Assembly (NCBI RefSeq): GCF_021129305.1
Contig: NZ_JAJOMB010000017.1
Coordinates: forward strand, 124,001 to 188,000
Length of the DNA: 64,000 bases
Direction of reading: 5' to 3'
From: Kineosporia babensis
GTDB taxonomy: Bacteria > Actinomycetota > Actinomycetes > Actinomycetales > Kineosporiaceae
Part shown: piece by piece, positions 57,801 to 63,906 of the stretch
Position numbering within the stretch: the stretch's first letter is position 1
How the letters are laid out: the number at the start of each line of letters is the position of its first letter
Translations under genes and position numbers: made by a program
The notes under the pieces: model-generated
Told to the model about the DNA's origin: nothing
The model's database searches: none
Seen by the model: the letters and a program-made list of their open reading frames with translations, nothing else

Positions 57801-59294
57801 CGGGCGCTGGCCTCCTGGCTGCGGGCGCTGGGCAAACGCGGCAAGGGCACGGGCAAGTACGCCCCGCACTGGGAGAGCGAGGCCCGGCGGTTCATGCCCA
57901 GCGCGATGGGCGCGGTGCCGGTCTGGATCATGCCCGTGCACCGGGTGATCGAGAACTTCGACCCGCTGGTCACCGAGCCGTTCGACGTGGTGATCGTGGA
58001 CGAGTCCAGCCAGTGCGACCTGCTCTCGGTCGGGGTGCTGGCGCTGGGCGCGAAGGCGGTCGTGGTCGGGGACGACCAGCAGACCAGCCCGGCCGCGGTC
58101 GGGGTGAACATCGAGCGGATCATCCAGCTGCAGAACTCGCACCTGAGCGGGGTCGAGGCCAAGAGCCTGCTCACCGTGGACCAGAGCCTCTACGCGCTGG
58201 CCGAGCTGATCTTCCCGAGCACGATCCTGCTGCGCGAGCACTTCCGCTGCGTGCCCGAGATCATCGAGTTCTCCAACCGCTACTACGACGGCGACATCCT
58301 GCCGTTGCGCGAGCCGGTAGTGGCCGGCATCGGCGCCCCGCTGCGGCTGATCCGGGTGGAGGACGGCGCCACCAGCGGCACCACCGACAAGGTCAACCGG
58401 GCCGAGGCCCAGGCCCTGGTCGAGCAGGTCCTGGCCTGCCATCGGGACCGGGCCTACGCCGGAATGACGTTCGGCGTGGTCACCCTGCAGGGCTCGGCCC
58501 AGGGCCCGCTGATCGAGAACCTGCTGCGAGAGCGGCTCGGGCCCGAGGCTTTTGCCGAGCGTCGGCTGAGAGTGGGCAATCCACCGGCCTTCCAGGGCGA
58601 CGAGCGCAACGTGGTCTTCGTCAGCGTGGTGGCGGCCGACGCCACCTGGGCCGCCACCAAGAACGCGGACAAGCAGCGGATCAACGTGGCCGCCTCGCGG
58701 GCGCAGGATCAGCTGTGGGTGTTCCACACGGTCGAGCCCGGCCGGCTGCACAAGGACGATCAGCGCCGGGCCCTGCTGGAGTACCTGCGCGACGCCGCCC
58801 TGAAGCCGCCGACCAGCGAGGACCAGGAAGAACGCTGCGAGTCGGAGTTCGAGCTGGCGCTGCTGCGGGAACTGCGACGGGCCGGGTACGAGGTGCAGGT
58901 GCAGCACCAGGTCGGCCGTTACCGGATCGACCTGGTGGTGGTCGGGCAGTCGGCCCGACTGGCGATCGAGTGCGACGGCGATCGTTACTCCGGCGCGGAG
59001 CACTGGGAGGACGGCATCCGGCGCCAGCGCCAGCTGGAACGGCTGGGCTGGACCTTCTGGCGGATCCGGGCCTCGGAGTTCTACCGGGAGCGGGCCGAGA
59101 CGGTGGGCACGTTGTTCGAGCGGCTCGAGAAACACGGGGTGCTGCCCAAGCCAATGTGGGACGTTGTGCGCACCGCGGTCCCGGCAGCTGCGGTTACGCC
59201 GTTGGTCGAGGAATCGTTGGTCGCCGAGGTCTCCCTCGAAGAGTCAGTGGTCGAGCTACCCGAGGACGAGGACCCCGCCGACGTGCTGTTTTAG
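54894..59294 (+). CDS. SF1 (UPF1/DNA2-like) helicase with C-terminal VSR/MTES_1575-type nuclease
   Basis: 1466-aa protein. Walker A is QGPPGTGKSHTIANL (about 369-383), followed by LVTAQNEQALTVL (motif Ia). A long helical insertion spans ~430-1000. Motif II is VVIVDESSQCDLL (about 1030) with DDQQTSPAAVG (motif III), and QGDERNVVFVSV and RINVAASRAQDQLWV (motifs V-VI) follow. The last ~110 residues have the PD-(D/E)xK core of VSR-like endonucleases (YRIDLVVV, then IECDGDRY with E-x-D and QRQLERLGWTFWRIRASEFY). Such helicase-nuclease single proteins are frequent in phage-defence islands. No methylase or partner is adjacent, so defence is an inference. Converges on ligD-pol with overlapping stops. 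Confidence 0.85.
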   Translation: MGVTVGERSEVVLDRTRRLLTFLAAAARELTVRPVRDVLKHESSGGPGALLPTDVPRHPKVRFRGAEAEDRDDWLEVRKVPLPGEPPEVPADLAGYVSTDVRPPILTADAGPAPEVQQAFQEWLEHTWQPWAESAGAGHRARQLYERLFALQLEAERQQSTHELVWGHSVLSWDVALEQIRHPLLITGARIELDAATGALRVLPDGPPELELAALEGLDLPVLAELNRLTELGDFDVWDQEARKALHDKLLAPLHLDATVLEGPNIPAPGPVPVISDTWVLFLRRRPTRHERFYLQLAERLREDSVLPQGLASVVADEDELQVAQAELEQLPDGAAWQPIGERLLMPLPANAEQERIARQLARERGVTVQGPPGTGKSHTIANLVSHLLAHGKRVLVTAQNEQALTVLREKIPEELRDLSIAVLGSSSESMEQLRGSAHAVQDIAAQIDVETETKAIGQLEAELDRVRGNLHGVEQAVLEALRTEDAEWELPAGPQKAPQVAQWLTENEATLGLIPDELALDAVLPLSEVELARLFELSERITPADAQALGVRRPRTDLPTPAQLVAQTGKLDELRQDVADLEQSGVALPALDQLGPQELADLRAAVHEAAIHLAGLEAPWLLKIRSDIRGSQASARSWTVQAEQLSTSTTRAAELQARLFGHEVQLPPGDPHQQRQVLTDLGQRFAAGKGLPRFGGGDLKQLQAQALIDGRALRTAEDTELALTWLNLNEARSAAQRMLAQLPLLEPLEETADFVHRATMLTEQLDLALTWESQELPALLNRTRPLVPHLGPDLTAADLQVLGRLLAATGARQEERKVTAELKALSDELREGPDEPLGNALRTALEHRDWAAWGVTLDEIGRLAGLEPVAAEQHELTDRLAAVAPGWAAAIVSTSADPELAGTAARAPQIWHWRITATWLDELLRAGDLAHLQAQVITLQQQEQALVLQRARRGAALGLKHNLREKNRRALASWLRALGKRGKGTGKYAPHWESEARRFMPSAMGAVPVWIMPVHRVIENFDPLVTEPFDVVIVDESSQCDLLSVGVLALGAKAVVVGDDQQTSPAAVGVNIERIIQLQNSHLSGVEAKSLLTVDQSLYALAELIFPSTILLREHFRCVPEIIEFSNRYYDGDILPLREPVVAGIGAPLRLIRVEDGATSGTTDKVNRAEAQALVEQVLACHRDRAYAGMTFGVVTLQGSAQGPLIENLLRERLGPEAFAERRLRVGNPPAFQGDERNVVFVSVVAADATWAATKNADKQRINVAASRAQDQLWVFHTVEPGRLHKDDQRRALLEYLRDAALKPPTSEDQEERCESEFELALLRELRRAGYEVQVQHQVGRYRIDLVVVGQSARLAIECDGDRYSGAEHWEDGIRRQRQLERLGWTFWRIRASEFYRERAETVGTLFERLEKHGVLPKPMWDVVRTAVPAAAVTPLVEESLVAEVSLEESVVELPEDEDPADVLF

Positions 59295-60535
59295 TTCTCC
59301 TGGTTCCAGGTCATCCCGGCCCAGGGGTTGTAGTCGGCCAGAAGTTCTTCCTGCGGCGGGCGTTCGGCCTCGGGAACGTGCTGCAGATTGATCCGGATCC
59401 GGTACCAGAGCGAACTACGTCCCCGCATGCCGTCGACCAGTACGTCCACCGGCTCCAGTTTCGCGGCGACATCTGGATATTTCGCCTTCCACACCTCGAG
59501 CCATTCCAGCGCCTCGGGTTTGGTCTTGGTCTTGGCGATCTCGATCAGCGGCATGGTCGACTGCCGGCGGCCCACCCCCTTCGGCGGCTTCTCGGCCGGA
59601 CCCAACTCCTTGGCCAGCGCCAGCAGCGCATCCAGCGTGCCCGGCTGCTCCCCGATGCCTTCCCACGGATCCCCCTGCTCGGTGTAACGCCTGGTCACCG
59701 TGGCCAGCGTGAGCTCTTCCATCCGGCAGTGGGCCACCTCGTCCCAGCGCAGTGGGGTCGAAACCCGAGCATCCGCAACCGCTCTGACCGACCAGGCCGA
59801 GGCGATCGTCCGGTCCTTGGCGTTCTGGTTGAAGTCCACGAAGACCTGCGAACCGCGCTCCTCCTTCCACCAGCGGGCGGTGGCCAGTTCCGGCACCCGG
59901 TTCTCCACCTCGCGGGCGACGGTCTCCGCGGCCAGCCGAAGATCCTTGTACGGACGCGTCGGGTCCACTCGCGCGTAGATGTGAAAGCCGCGTGATCCGG
60001 AGGTTTTCGGCCAGCCGACCAGCCCGTGCTCGGCCAGCACCTGCCGGGCCACGAACGCCACCTCAACTATCTGGGCCCACTCCACGCCGGGCATCGGGTC
60101 CAGGTCGATCCGCAGTTCGTCGGGCTTGTCGAGATCTTCGGCGAGCACCGGATGCGGGTTCAGGTCGATGCAGCCGAGGTTGACGATCCAGGCCAGACCG
60201 GCGGCGTCCCGAATCACCGCCTCCTCGGCCGAGCGGCCCGAGGCGTATTTCAGCTCGGCGACCTCTACGAACGAGGGACGATTGCTGGGCGCCCGCTTCT
60301 GGAAGAACGCTTCCTCGTCGATCCCTTTGACGAAGCGCTTGAGCACCATCGGCCGGCCGCTGACTCCACGCAGCGCACCTTCGGCCACCGCTAGGTAGTA
60401 CTGCACCAGATCGAGCTTGGTGACTCCGACCCCGCCGGCCGGATGCCCGGCCTCGGGAAAGACCATCTTGTCCGGATGCGTCACCGTGACCTCGTGCCCG
60501 GCGACCTCGAGAACCGTGCCCTGCGCCTTCGCCAT
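59291..60535 (-). CDS. Stand-alone LigD polymerase/primase-like protein
   Basis: 414-aa archaeo-eukaryotic-primase-family polymerase as in the PolDom of LigD: the HPDKMVFPEAG start, SFVEVAELKYASGRSAEEAV, the metal DxD in LRIDLDPMPG, KTSGSRGFHIYARVDP and FVDFNQNAKDRTIASAWSVR. In NHEJ this domain adds (ribo)nucleotides at broken ends; separate polymerase genes (PolD1/PolD2) exist in mycobacteria and Streptomyces. No ligase domain and no Ku gene are in the window. ATG 60535 has TAGCCT 6 nt upstream (leaderless). It is ~100 residues longer than a minimal PolDom, with a C-terminal extension rich in Glu/Pro/Trp. Confidence 0.88.
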   Translation of the reverse strand: MAKAQGTVLEVAGHEVTVTHPDKMVFPEAGHPAGGVGVTKLDLVQYYLAVAEGALRGVSGRPMVLKRFVKGIDEEAFFQKRAPSNRPSFVEVAELKYASGRSAEEAVIRDAAGLAWIVNLGCIDLNPHPVLAEDLDKPDELRIDLDPMPGVEWAQIVEVAFVARQVLAEHGLVGWPKTSGSRGFHIYARVDPTRPYKDLRLAAETVAREVENRVPELATARWWKEERGSQVFVDFNQNAKDRTIASAWSVRAVADARVSTPLRWDEVAHCRMEELTLATVTRRYTEQGDPWEGIGEQPGTLDALLALAKELGPAEKPPKGVGRRQSTMPLIEIAKTKTKPEALEWLEVWKAKYPDVAAKLEPVDVLVDGMRGRSSLWYRIRINLQHVPEAERPPQEELLADYNPWAGMTWNQEN

Positions 60536-60541
60536 CTGGCC

Positions 60542-60547
60542 AGGCTA
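60542..60547 (-). promoter_or_regulatory. Leaderless -10 box (TAGCCT) for the LigD polymerase
   Basis: Minus-strand TAGCCT is followed by 6 nt and ATG 60535. Confidence 0.5.
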
Positions 60548-60827
60548 AGCCGGGGTAGGAGAACCGGCAGGAGGAACGCGCGGGTTGGGGAGTCCGCCCA
60601 TGCCGAGATGGCGGAGGCAACGAGGTGCGCTTGGCCCACAGTTCCCACCATCACCCTCCGAGCGACTTCGATCACCATGAGCCATAACCCAAAGGCGCAC
60701 TTCCGCTATCTATGTGTTTATGCTGATCGCGTTACGGATTTACCGTACCTGAGCCGACTATTACCAAACAGAGCAGCTAAAGCAGGTTTCACTCCGGCGG
60801 CGGATGCATGCGGACGGCGAAAGCTCC
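60548..60827. other. ~280-bp gap, locally AT-rich
   Basis: No gene. Around 60680-60790 the GC content drops visibly compared with the flanks. A small palindrome TACGG-ATTTA-CCGTA (60733-60747) lies about 95 bp before the XRE gene and may be an operator or a remnant of foreign DNA. Confidence 0.45.
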
Positions 60828-60833
60828 TACCGT
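60828..60833 (+). promoter_or_regulatory. Leaderless -10 box (TACCGT) for the XRE gene
   Basis: TACCGT is followed by 6 nt and ATG 60840, supporting this start over an upstream in-frame ATG at 60804. Confidence 0.5.
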
Positions 60834-60839
60834 CCGGAC

Positions 60840-61094
60840 ATGCCCACTCTCCTGGATGTGCTGCCGCGCAACGTCGCGGCCGAGCGTGCCCGCCGCGGGT
60901 GGCTCCAGAAAGATCTTGCGAAAGAGCTTGGCTGGGGCGGAACCAAGGTGTCCGAACTGGAGACCGGGGCACGCCGGGTTCAGGTCGACGAACTCGGTCC
61001 GCTGTGCCGGGCTCTCGGTGTGCCGCTGTGGAAGCTGGCCGAGGGTACGGATGCCGAGGAACTCGAAGCCCTTGGCCTGACGCCCCCTCACTAA
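60840..61094 (+). CDS. Small XRE/Cro-type HTH regulator
   Basis: 84-aa protein consisting of a single HTH_3 domain: LPRNVAAERARRGWLQKDLA, then the recognition region ELGWGGTKVSELETGARRV and the closing helix LCRALGVPLWKLAEG. No effector or protease domain. It probably binds DNA as a dimer; the palindrome at 60733 is a candidate site. Its stop lies 4 bp from the convergent NAD-kinase-like gene. Small free-standing XRE proteins often control mobile or defence modules; whether this one belongs to the NADK-SPFH-NUDIX block is unknown. Confidence 0.8.
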   Translation: MPTLLDVLPRNVAAERARRGWLQKDLAKELGWGGTKVSELETGARRVQVDELGPLCRALGVPLWKLAEGTDAEELEALGLTPPH

Positions 61095-61098
61095 ACCC

Positions 61099-61962
61099 TC
61101 ACACCAGCGAAAGTCGCTGCGCCGCCACCCGCACGGTGACCTGCTGGCCCCAGCCGACCGTCAGCCGGTCAGCCTCCAGCCCGTCGCCGAACACCACCAG
61201 GTCTCCCTCGGCGACCAGCGGCAGTTCCTCGGAAGCGGCCAGCCGACCCTGGGTCTGGCTGGTTCCGGTGAACGGTGAGGGCCAGGCTTCGCGCACGAAC
61301 CAGGCCAGGCTCTCGTCCAGAGGGCCCGGCAACTCTGGAGCGTCGGTTCGTTCCCGGGCCAGCGAAGCGCACCAGCCGGTCGAACCGGTGCCGGTCCCGA
61401 CCAGGATCCCCGAGGAAGACTGCCGTTCTCCCCGGATCCGATAGCGGGCGGACTGGTGGCCCGCGTCGCCGATGTACAGCTCGTTGAGGGCCCGCAGCGT
61501 CTGGCCGTCGTCCAGCAAAGCCTCCACCATCGTCCTCTGCTCGAAGGCGCTGGACCCGATACCGGCCAGCAACCCACCCACAGCTGCGGCCGAATGCCGA
61601 ACCAGAACACCCGGATTCACCCCCGGCTCCGGATCAACGCCGAGCACCGGCTGCCCGTTCACATACTTGGCCACGTTCGCCACCAGACCGTCCTGACCGA
61701 CGGCAACCACAACGTCCTCTGGCTCGAACCGCAGCCGAGGCAGATCCGCCCGCTCCAGCGAAGCACGCCGCCAGCCACCCGGAATCCCGTTCTCCACCAG
61801 GCGTAATGCCTCGTGCAGGGCATCGTGCCGAGCCTGCACTGCACCCAGATCGCGGCCGCGCGAGCGCAGGAAGAACTCGGCCTGGCCCCGGGTGCTGTGC
61901 CGCTCCAGCAGCAGGTCCAGCTCGCTGCGGCGATGCACTAGAACCGCGCGGGGAGCAATCAT
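61099..61962 (-). CDS. NAD-kinase-like protein
   Basis: 287-aa protein with the ATP-NAD kinase fold. The GGDG motif appears as VGQDG (residues 88-92, second Gly replaced by Gln, catalytic Asp91 kept). GVDPEPGVNPGVL replaces the usual G-I-N-x-G-x-x-G-F-L. NELYIG (160-165) corresponds to the N-E/D substrate motif, and GILVGTGTGSTGW (185-197) to the S/T-P-T-G-S-T-A-Y phosphate loop. The N-terminal ~75 residues (LERHSTRGQAEFFLRSRGRD) differ from NadK. It may phosphorylate NAD or a related nucleotide, or only bind it. ATG overlaps the SPFH stop (ATGA), so the two are translationally coupled. Confidence 0.75.
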   Translation of the reverse strand: MIAPRAVLVHRRSELDLLLERHSTRGQAEFFLRSRGRDLGAVQARHDALHEALRLVENGIPGGWRRASLERADLPRLRFEPEDVVVAVGQDGLVANVAKYVNGQPVLGVDPEPGVNPGVLVRHSAAAVGGLLAGIGSSAFEQRTMVEALLDDGQTLRALNELYIGDAGHQSARYRIRGERQSSSGILVGTGTGSTGWCASLARERTDAPELPGPLDESLAWFVREAWPSPFTGTSQTQGRLAASEELPLVAEGDLVVFGDGLEADRLTVGWGQQVTVRVAAQRLSLV

Positions 61963-62951
61963 CGGGACAGGGCCGTCAGTGCGCTGGTGACCGCGTCCGG
62001 CGTGATGGTCAGGCTGCCGACCTGGGGCAGATTCTTGGCCGCCTCCCGAGCCGCCAGCGCCAGCAGCACGGCTTGGTCCATGTCGGCGTAGATCGCCATC
62101 CGCGCCGCCTCGGTCTCCGCGTCCGCCGCCCCGACCAGACGCGTGCTCTCCGCCCGGGCATCGGCCAGCAGCCGAGTTTGCTCCGCCTTCGCCTCGGTCT
62201 CGATCCGCCCCGCCGCGGCCGCCTCCGTCGCCCGACGCCGCTCATTCGCCCCGCGCCGGCTGACCAGCTGCTCTTCCCGCGCGGCGAGCTCGATCTGGGA
62301 CTGCAACTCGTTCTCGCTGATCGCCCGCTCCCGTTCCACCGCCAGCGCGCGACGTTCGTACGTAGCCTTGTCCGCCTCCTGCTGCACCTGCTCACGTGCG
62401 GGGGTCTGCAGCGCCCGCTCCACGTCGGCCTCTGGACGTAGAGCGATCACCCGTACGTCCACCACTTCAACGCCCGTAGCGCTCAGCCGCTCATCGCTGC
62501 TCAGTCCCGTGGCCATCCGCTCCCGCACTGCGGCCAGCCCGGCCGTAAGCGCCTGGTGCAACGTGAAACCGGTGAGCAGATCCAGCGCGTGCTGCTGAGC
62601 AGCCTCAGTGAGCATCTGGGCGATCTGTTCCAGGGGACGTCCGCGCCAGGTTCCCTTCTTAGGGTCCAGTCCGAAGTCCAGCCGGCGGGCGGCCAGGTCC
62701 GGGTCGGCCATCCGGTAGGCCACGGTGGCCTGCACGCTCACGTCCTGGAAGTCGGCGGTGCGGGCGTGGAACAGCAGGCCGAGCTCGCGGTCGTCGATCG
62801 GCACCTCGCTCAGCGCGGCGCTGAGCGGGCGGAACCAGAAGGCCTGGCCGGGGCCGGAGTGCACGGTCCGGCCCCGGCGCACGTGCACCAGGTGATCGGT
62901 GGTGGCGCTACGGACGTGCCAGACCAGGGGGTAACGACGAATCTCGGCCAT
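61959..62951 (-). CDS. SPFH/band 7 domain protein
   Basis: 330-aa SPFH (stomatin/prohibitin/flotillin/HflK) family protein without an obvious N-terminal membrane helix. Residues ~10-180 form the SPFH domain (GPGQAFWFRPLSAALSEVPI, DVSVQATVAYRMADPDLAA, ATGVEVVDVRVIALRPEADV). Residues ~180-280 form a long charged coiled coil rich in Arg, Glu and Ala (QEADKATYERRALAVERERA), and ~280-330 a more hydrophobic end. SPFH proteins assemble into rings at membranes and recruit partners. ATG 62951 follows AAGGGA by 6 nt. The operator at 62973 lies just upstream, and the NAD-kinase-like gene is coupled downstream. Confidence 0.8.
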   Translation of the reverse strand: MAEIRRYPLVWHVRSATTDHLVHVRRGRTVHSGPGQAFWFRPLSAALSEVPIDDRELGLLFHARTADFQDVSVQATVAYRMADPDLAARRLDFGLDPKKGTWRGRPLEQIAQMLTEAAQQHALDLLTGFTLHQALTAGLAAVRERMATGLSSDERLSATGVEVVDVRVIALRPEADVERALQTPAREQVQQEADKATYERRALAVERERAISENELQSQIELAAREEQLVSRRGANERRRATEAAAAGRIETEAKAEQTRLLADARAESTRLVGAADAETEAARMAIYADMDQAVLLALAAREAAKNLPQVGSLTITPDAVTSALTALSR

Positions 62952-62972
62952 GATCAATCCCTTCACCGTTTA

Positions 62973-62987
62973 TCGTCACTTTGACGA
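62973..62987. promoter_or_regulatory. NrtR-type operator copy 1 (TCGTCACTTTGACGA)
   Basis: Perfect inverted repeat TCGTCA-CTT-TGACGA preceded by TTA, 22-36 bp before the SPFH start. Same TCGTC-N5-GACGA pattern as the site at 63025. Confidence 0.65.
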
Positions 62988-63024
62988 GTTCTGGTGAGGG
63001 TGACGCTAGCCCGGAGCTTTGTTA

Positions 63025-63039
63025 TCGTCAACCGGACGA
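63025..63039. promoter_or_regulatory. NrtR-type operator copy 2 (TCGTCAACCGGACGA)
   Basis: Inverted repeat TCGTC-N5-GACGA, also preceded by TTA, 31-45 bp before the NUDIX regulator start. Two copies within one divergent promoter suggest joint control of the SPFH-NADK operon and the regulator gene. Confidence 0.65.
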
Positions 63040-63069
63040 AAGACCGTCACTCGAAAGGGACCCATCGCC

Positions 63070-63804
63070 GTGTCCGGCACCGAGACCTATGACCCGTCCA
63101 AATACCCGCCGATCGCGGTGACGGTGGACATCGTCCTGCTCACGATCATTCAGGACAGCCTGGCGGCGCTGCTGATCCGGCGGGGCGCGGAGCCGTTCAA
63201 GGACAGCTACGCCCTGCCCGGCGGCTTCGTGCAGCCCGACGAGACGCTGGCCGCAGCGGCCGCGCGCGAGCTGGAGGAAGAGACCGGCGCCCGGGGCATG
63301 CACCTGGAGCAGCTGGGCACCTACGGCGACCCGGGCCGCGACCCGCGGATGCGCGTGGTCAGCGTGGCCTACCTGGCGCTGATCCCGAACCCGCCCGAGG
63401 TGGTCGGCGGCAGCGACGCCACGTCGGCCGAATGGTCTCCGGTGGCCTCGTTCCTGGACAGCACCCTGCCCGAGACTCCCTCGCTGCTGGCCTTCGACCA
63501 CAGCCGGATCCTGCGCGACGGCGTGGACCGGGCCCGGGGCAAGCTGGAGTACACCGGCCTGGCCACGGCCTTCTGTCCGGACGAGTTCACCGTGGGCGAG
63601 CTGCGCCGGGTGTACGAGATCGTCTGGGGCGTGGACCTCGACGCCCGCAACTTCCACCGCAAGGTGACCGGCACGCTGGGTTTCCTGGAGCCGACCGGCG
63701 AGATGACCACCCGCGGCGGCGGCCGCCCGGCCCAGCTGTTCCGGCAGGGCCCCACCCAGAGCCTGAACCCGCCGATCCTGCGGCCCAGCCCCACGGTGAT
63801 CTGA
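63070..63804 (+). CDS. NrtR-type transcriptional regulator (NUDIX domain + winged helix)
   Basis: 244-aa protein: a NUDIX domain (about 15-145) with a complete Nudix box at residues 52-74 (G-x5-E-x7-R-E-L-x-E-E-x-G-A pattern), then a winged helix (about 155-230) with ILRDGVDRARGKLEYTGLA, FTVGELRRVYEIVWGVDLD and ARNFHRKVTGTLGFL. This combination is that of NrtR/ARaR regulators of NAD and sugar metabolism, which sense ADP-ribose or related effectors. In many NrtRs the Nudix box is degenerate; here it is intact, so hydrolase activity is possible. GTG 63070 after AAAGGGA. Predicted to bind the two TCGTC-N5-GACGA sites. Confidence 0.85.
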   Translation: MSGTETYDPSKYPPIAVTVDIVLLTIIQDSLAALLIRRGAEPFKDSYALPGGFVQPDETLAAAAARELEEETGARGMHLEQLGTYGDPGRDPRMRVVSVAYLALIPNPPEVVGGSDATSAEWSPVASFLDSTLPETPSLLAFDHSRILRDGVDRARGKLEYTGLATAFCPDEFTVGELRRVYEIVWGVDLDARNFHRKVTGTLGFLEPTGEMTTRGGGRPAQLFRQGPTQSLNPPILRPSPTVI

Positions 63805-63858
63805 CCGGGCGAGGCCTTGGACCCTGGCCGTGACGATCTGCGAACGGTTCGACAAAGA

Positions 63859-63896
63859 ACCTGCTAACGGGAGCGTAGAACACCTGCTAACGGTAG
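63859..63896. repeat. Two direct repeats ACCTGCTAACGGNAG before the final gene
   Basis: The 15-mer occurs at 63859-63873 and 63882-63896, 23 bp apart (about two helical turns), then AT-rich TTTTAGCCT leads to the start of the last gene. A paired regulator site or promoter element is likely. Confidence 0.65.
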
Positions 63897-63906
63897 TTTT
63901 AGCCTC

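Noticed and set aside
55023-59135. 1370-codon minus-strand frame
   Set aside because: Mirror frame of the helicase-nuclease gene; no motifs and His/Gln/Leu-rich composition.
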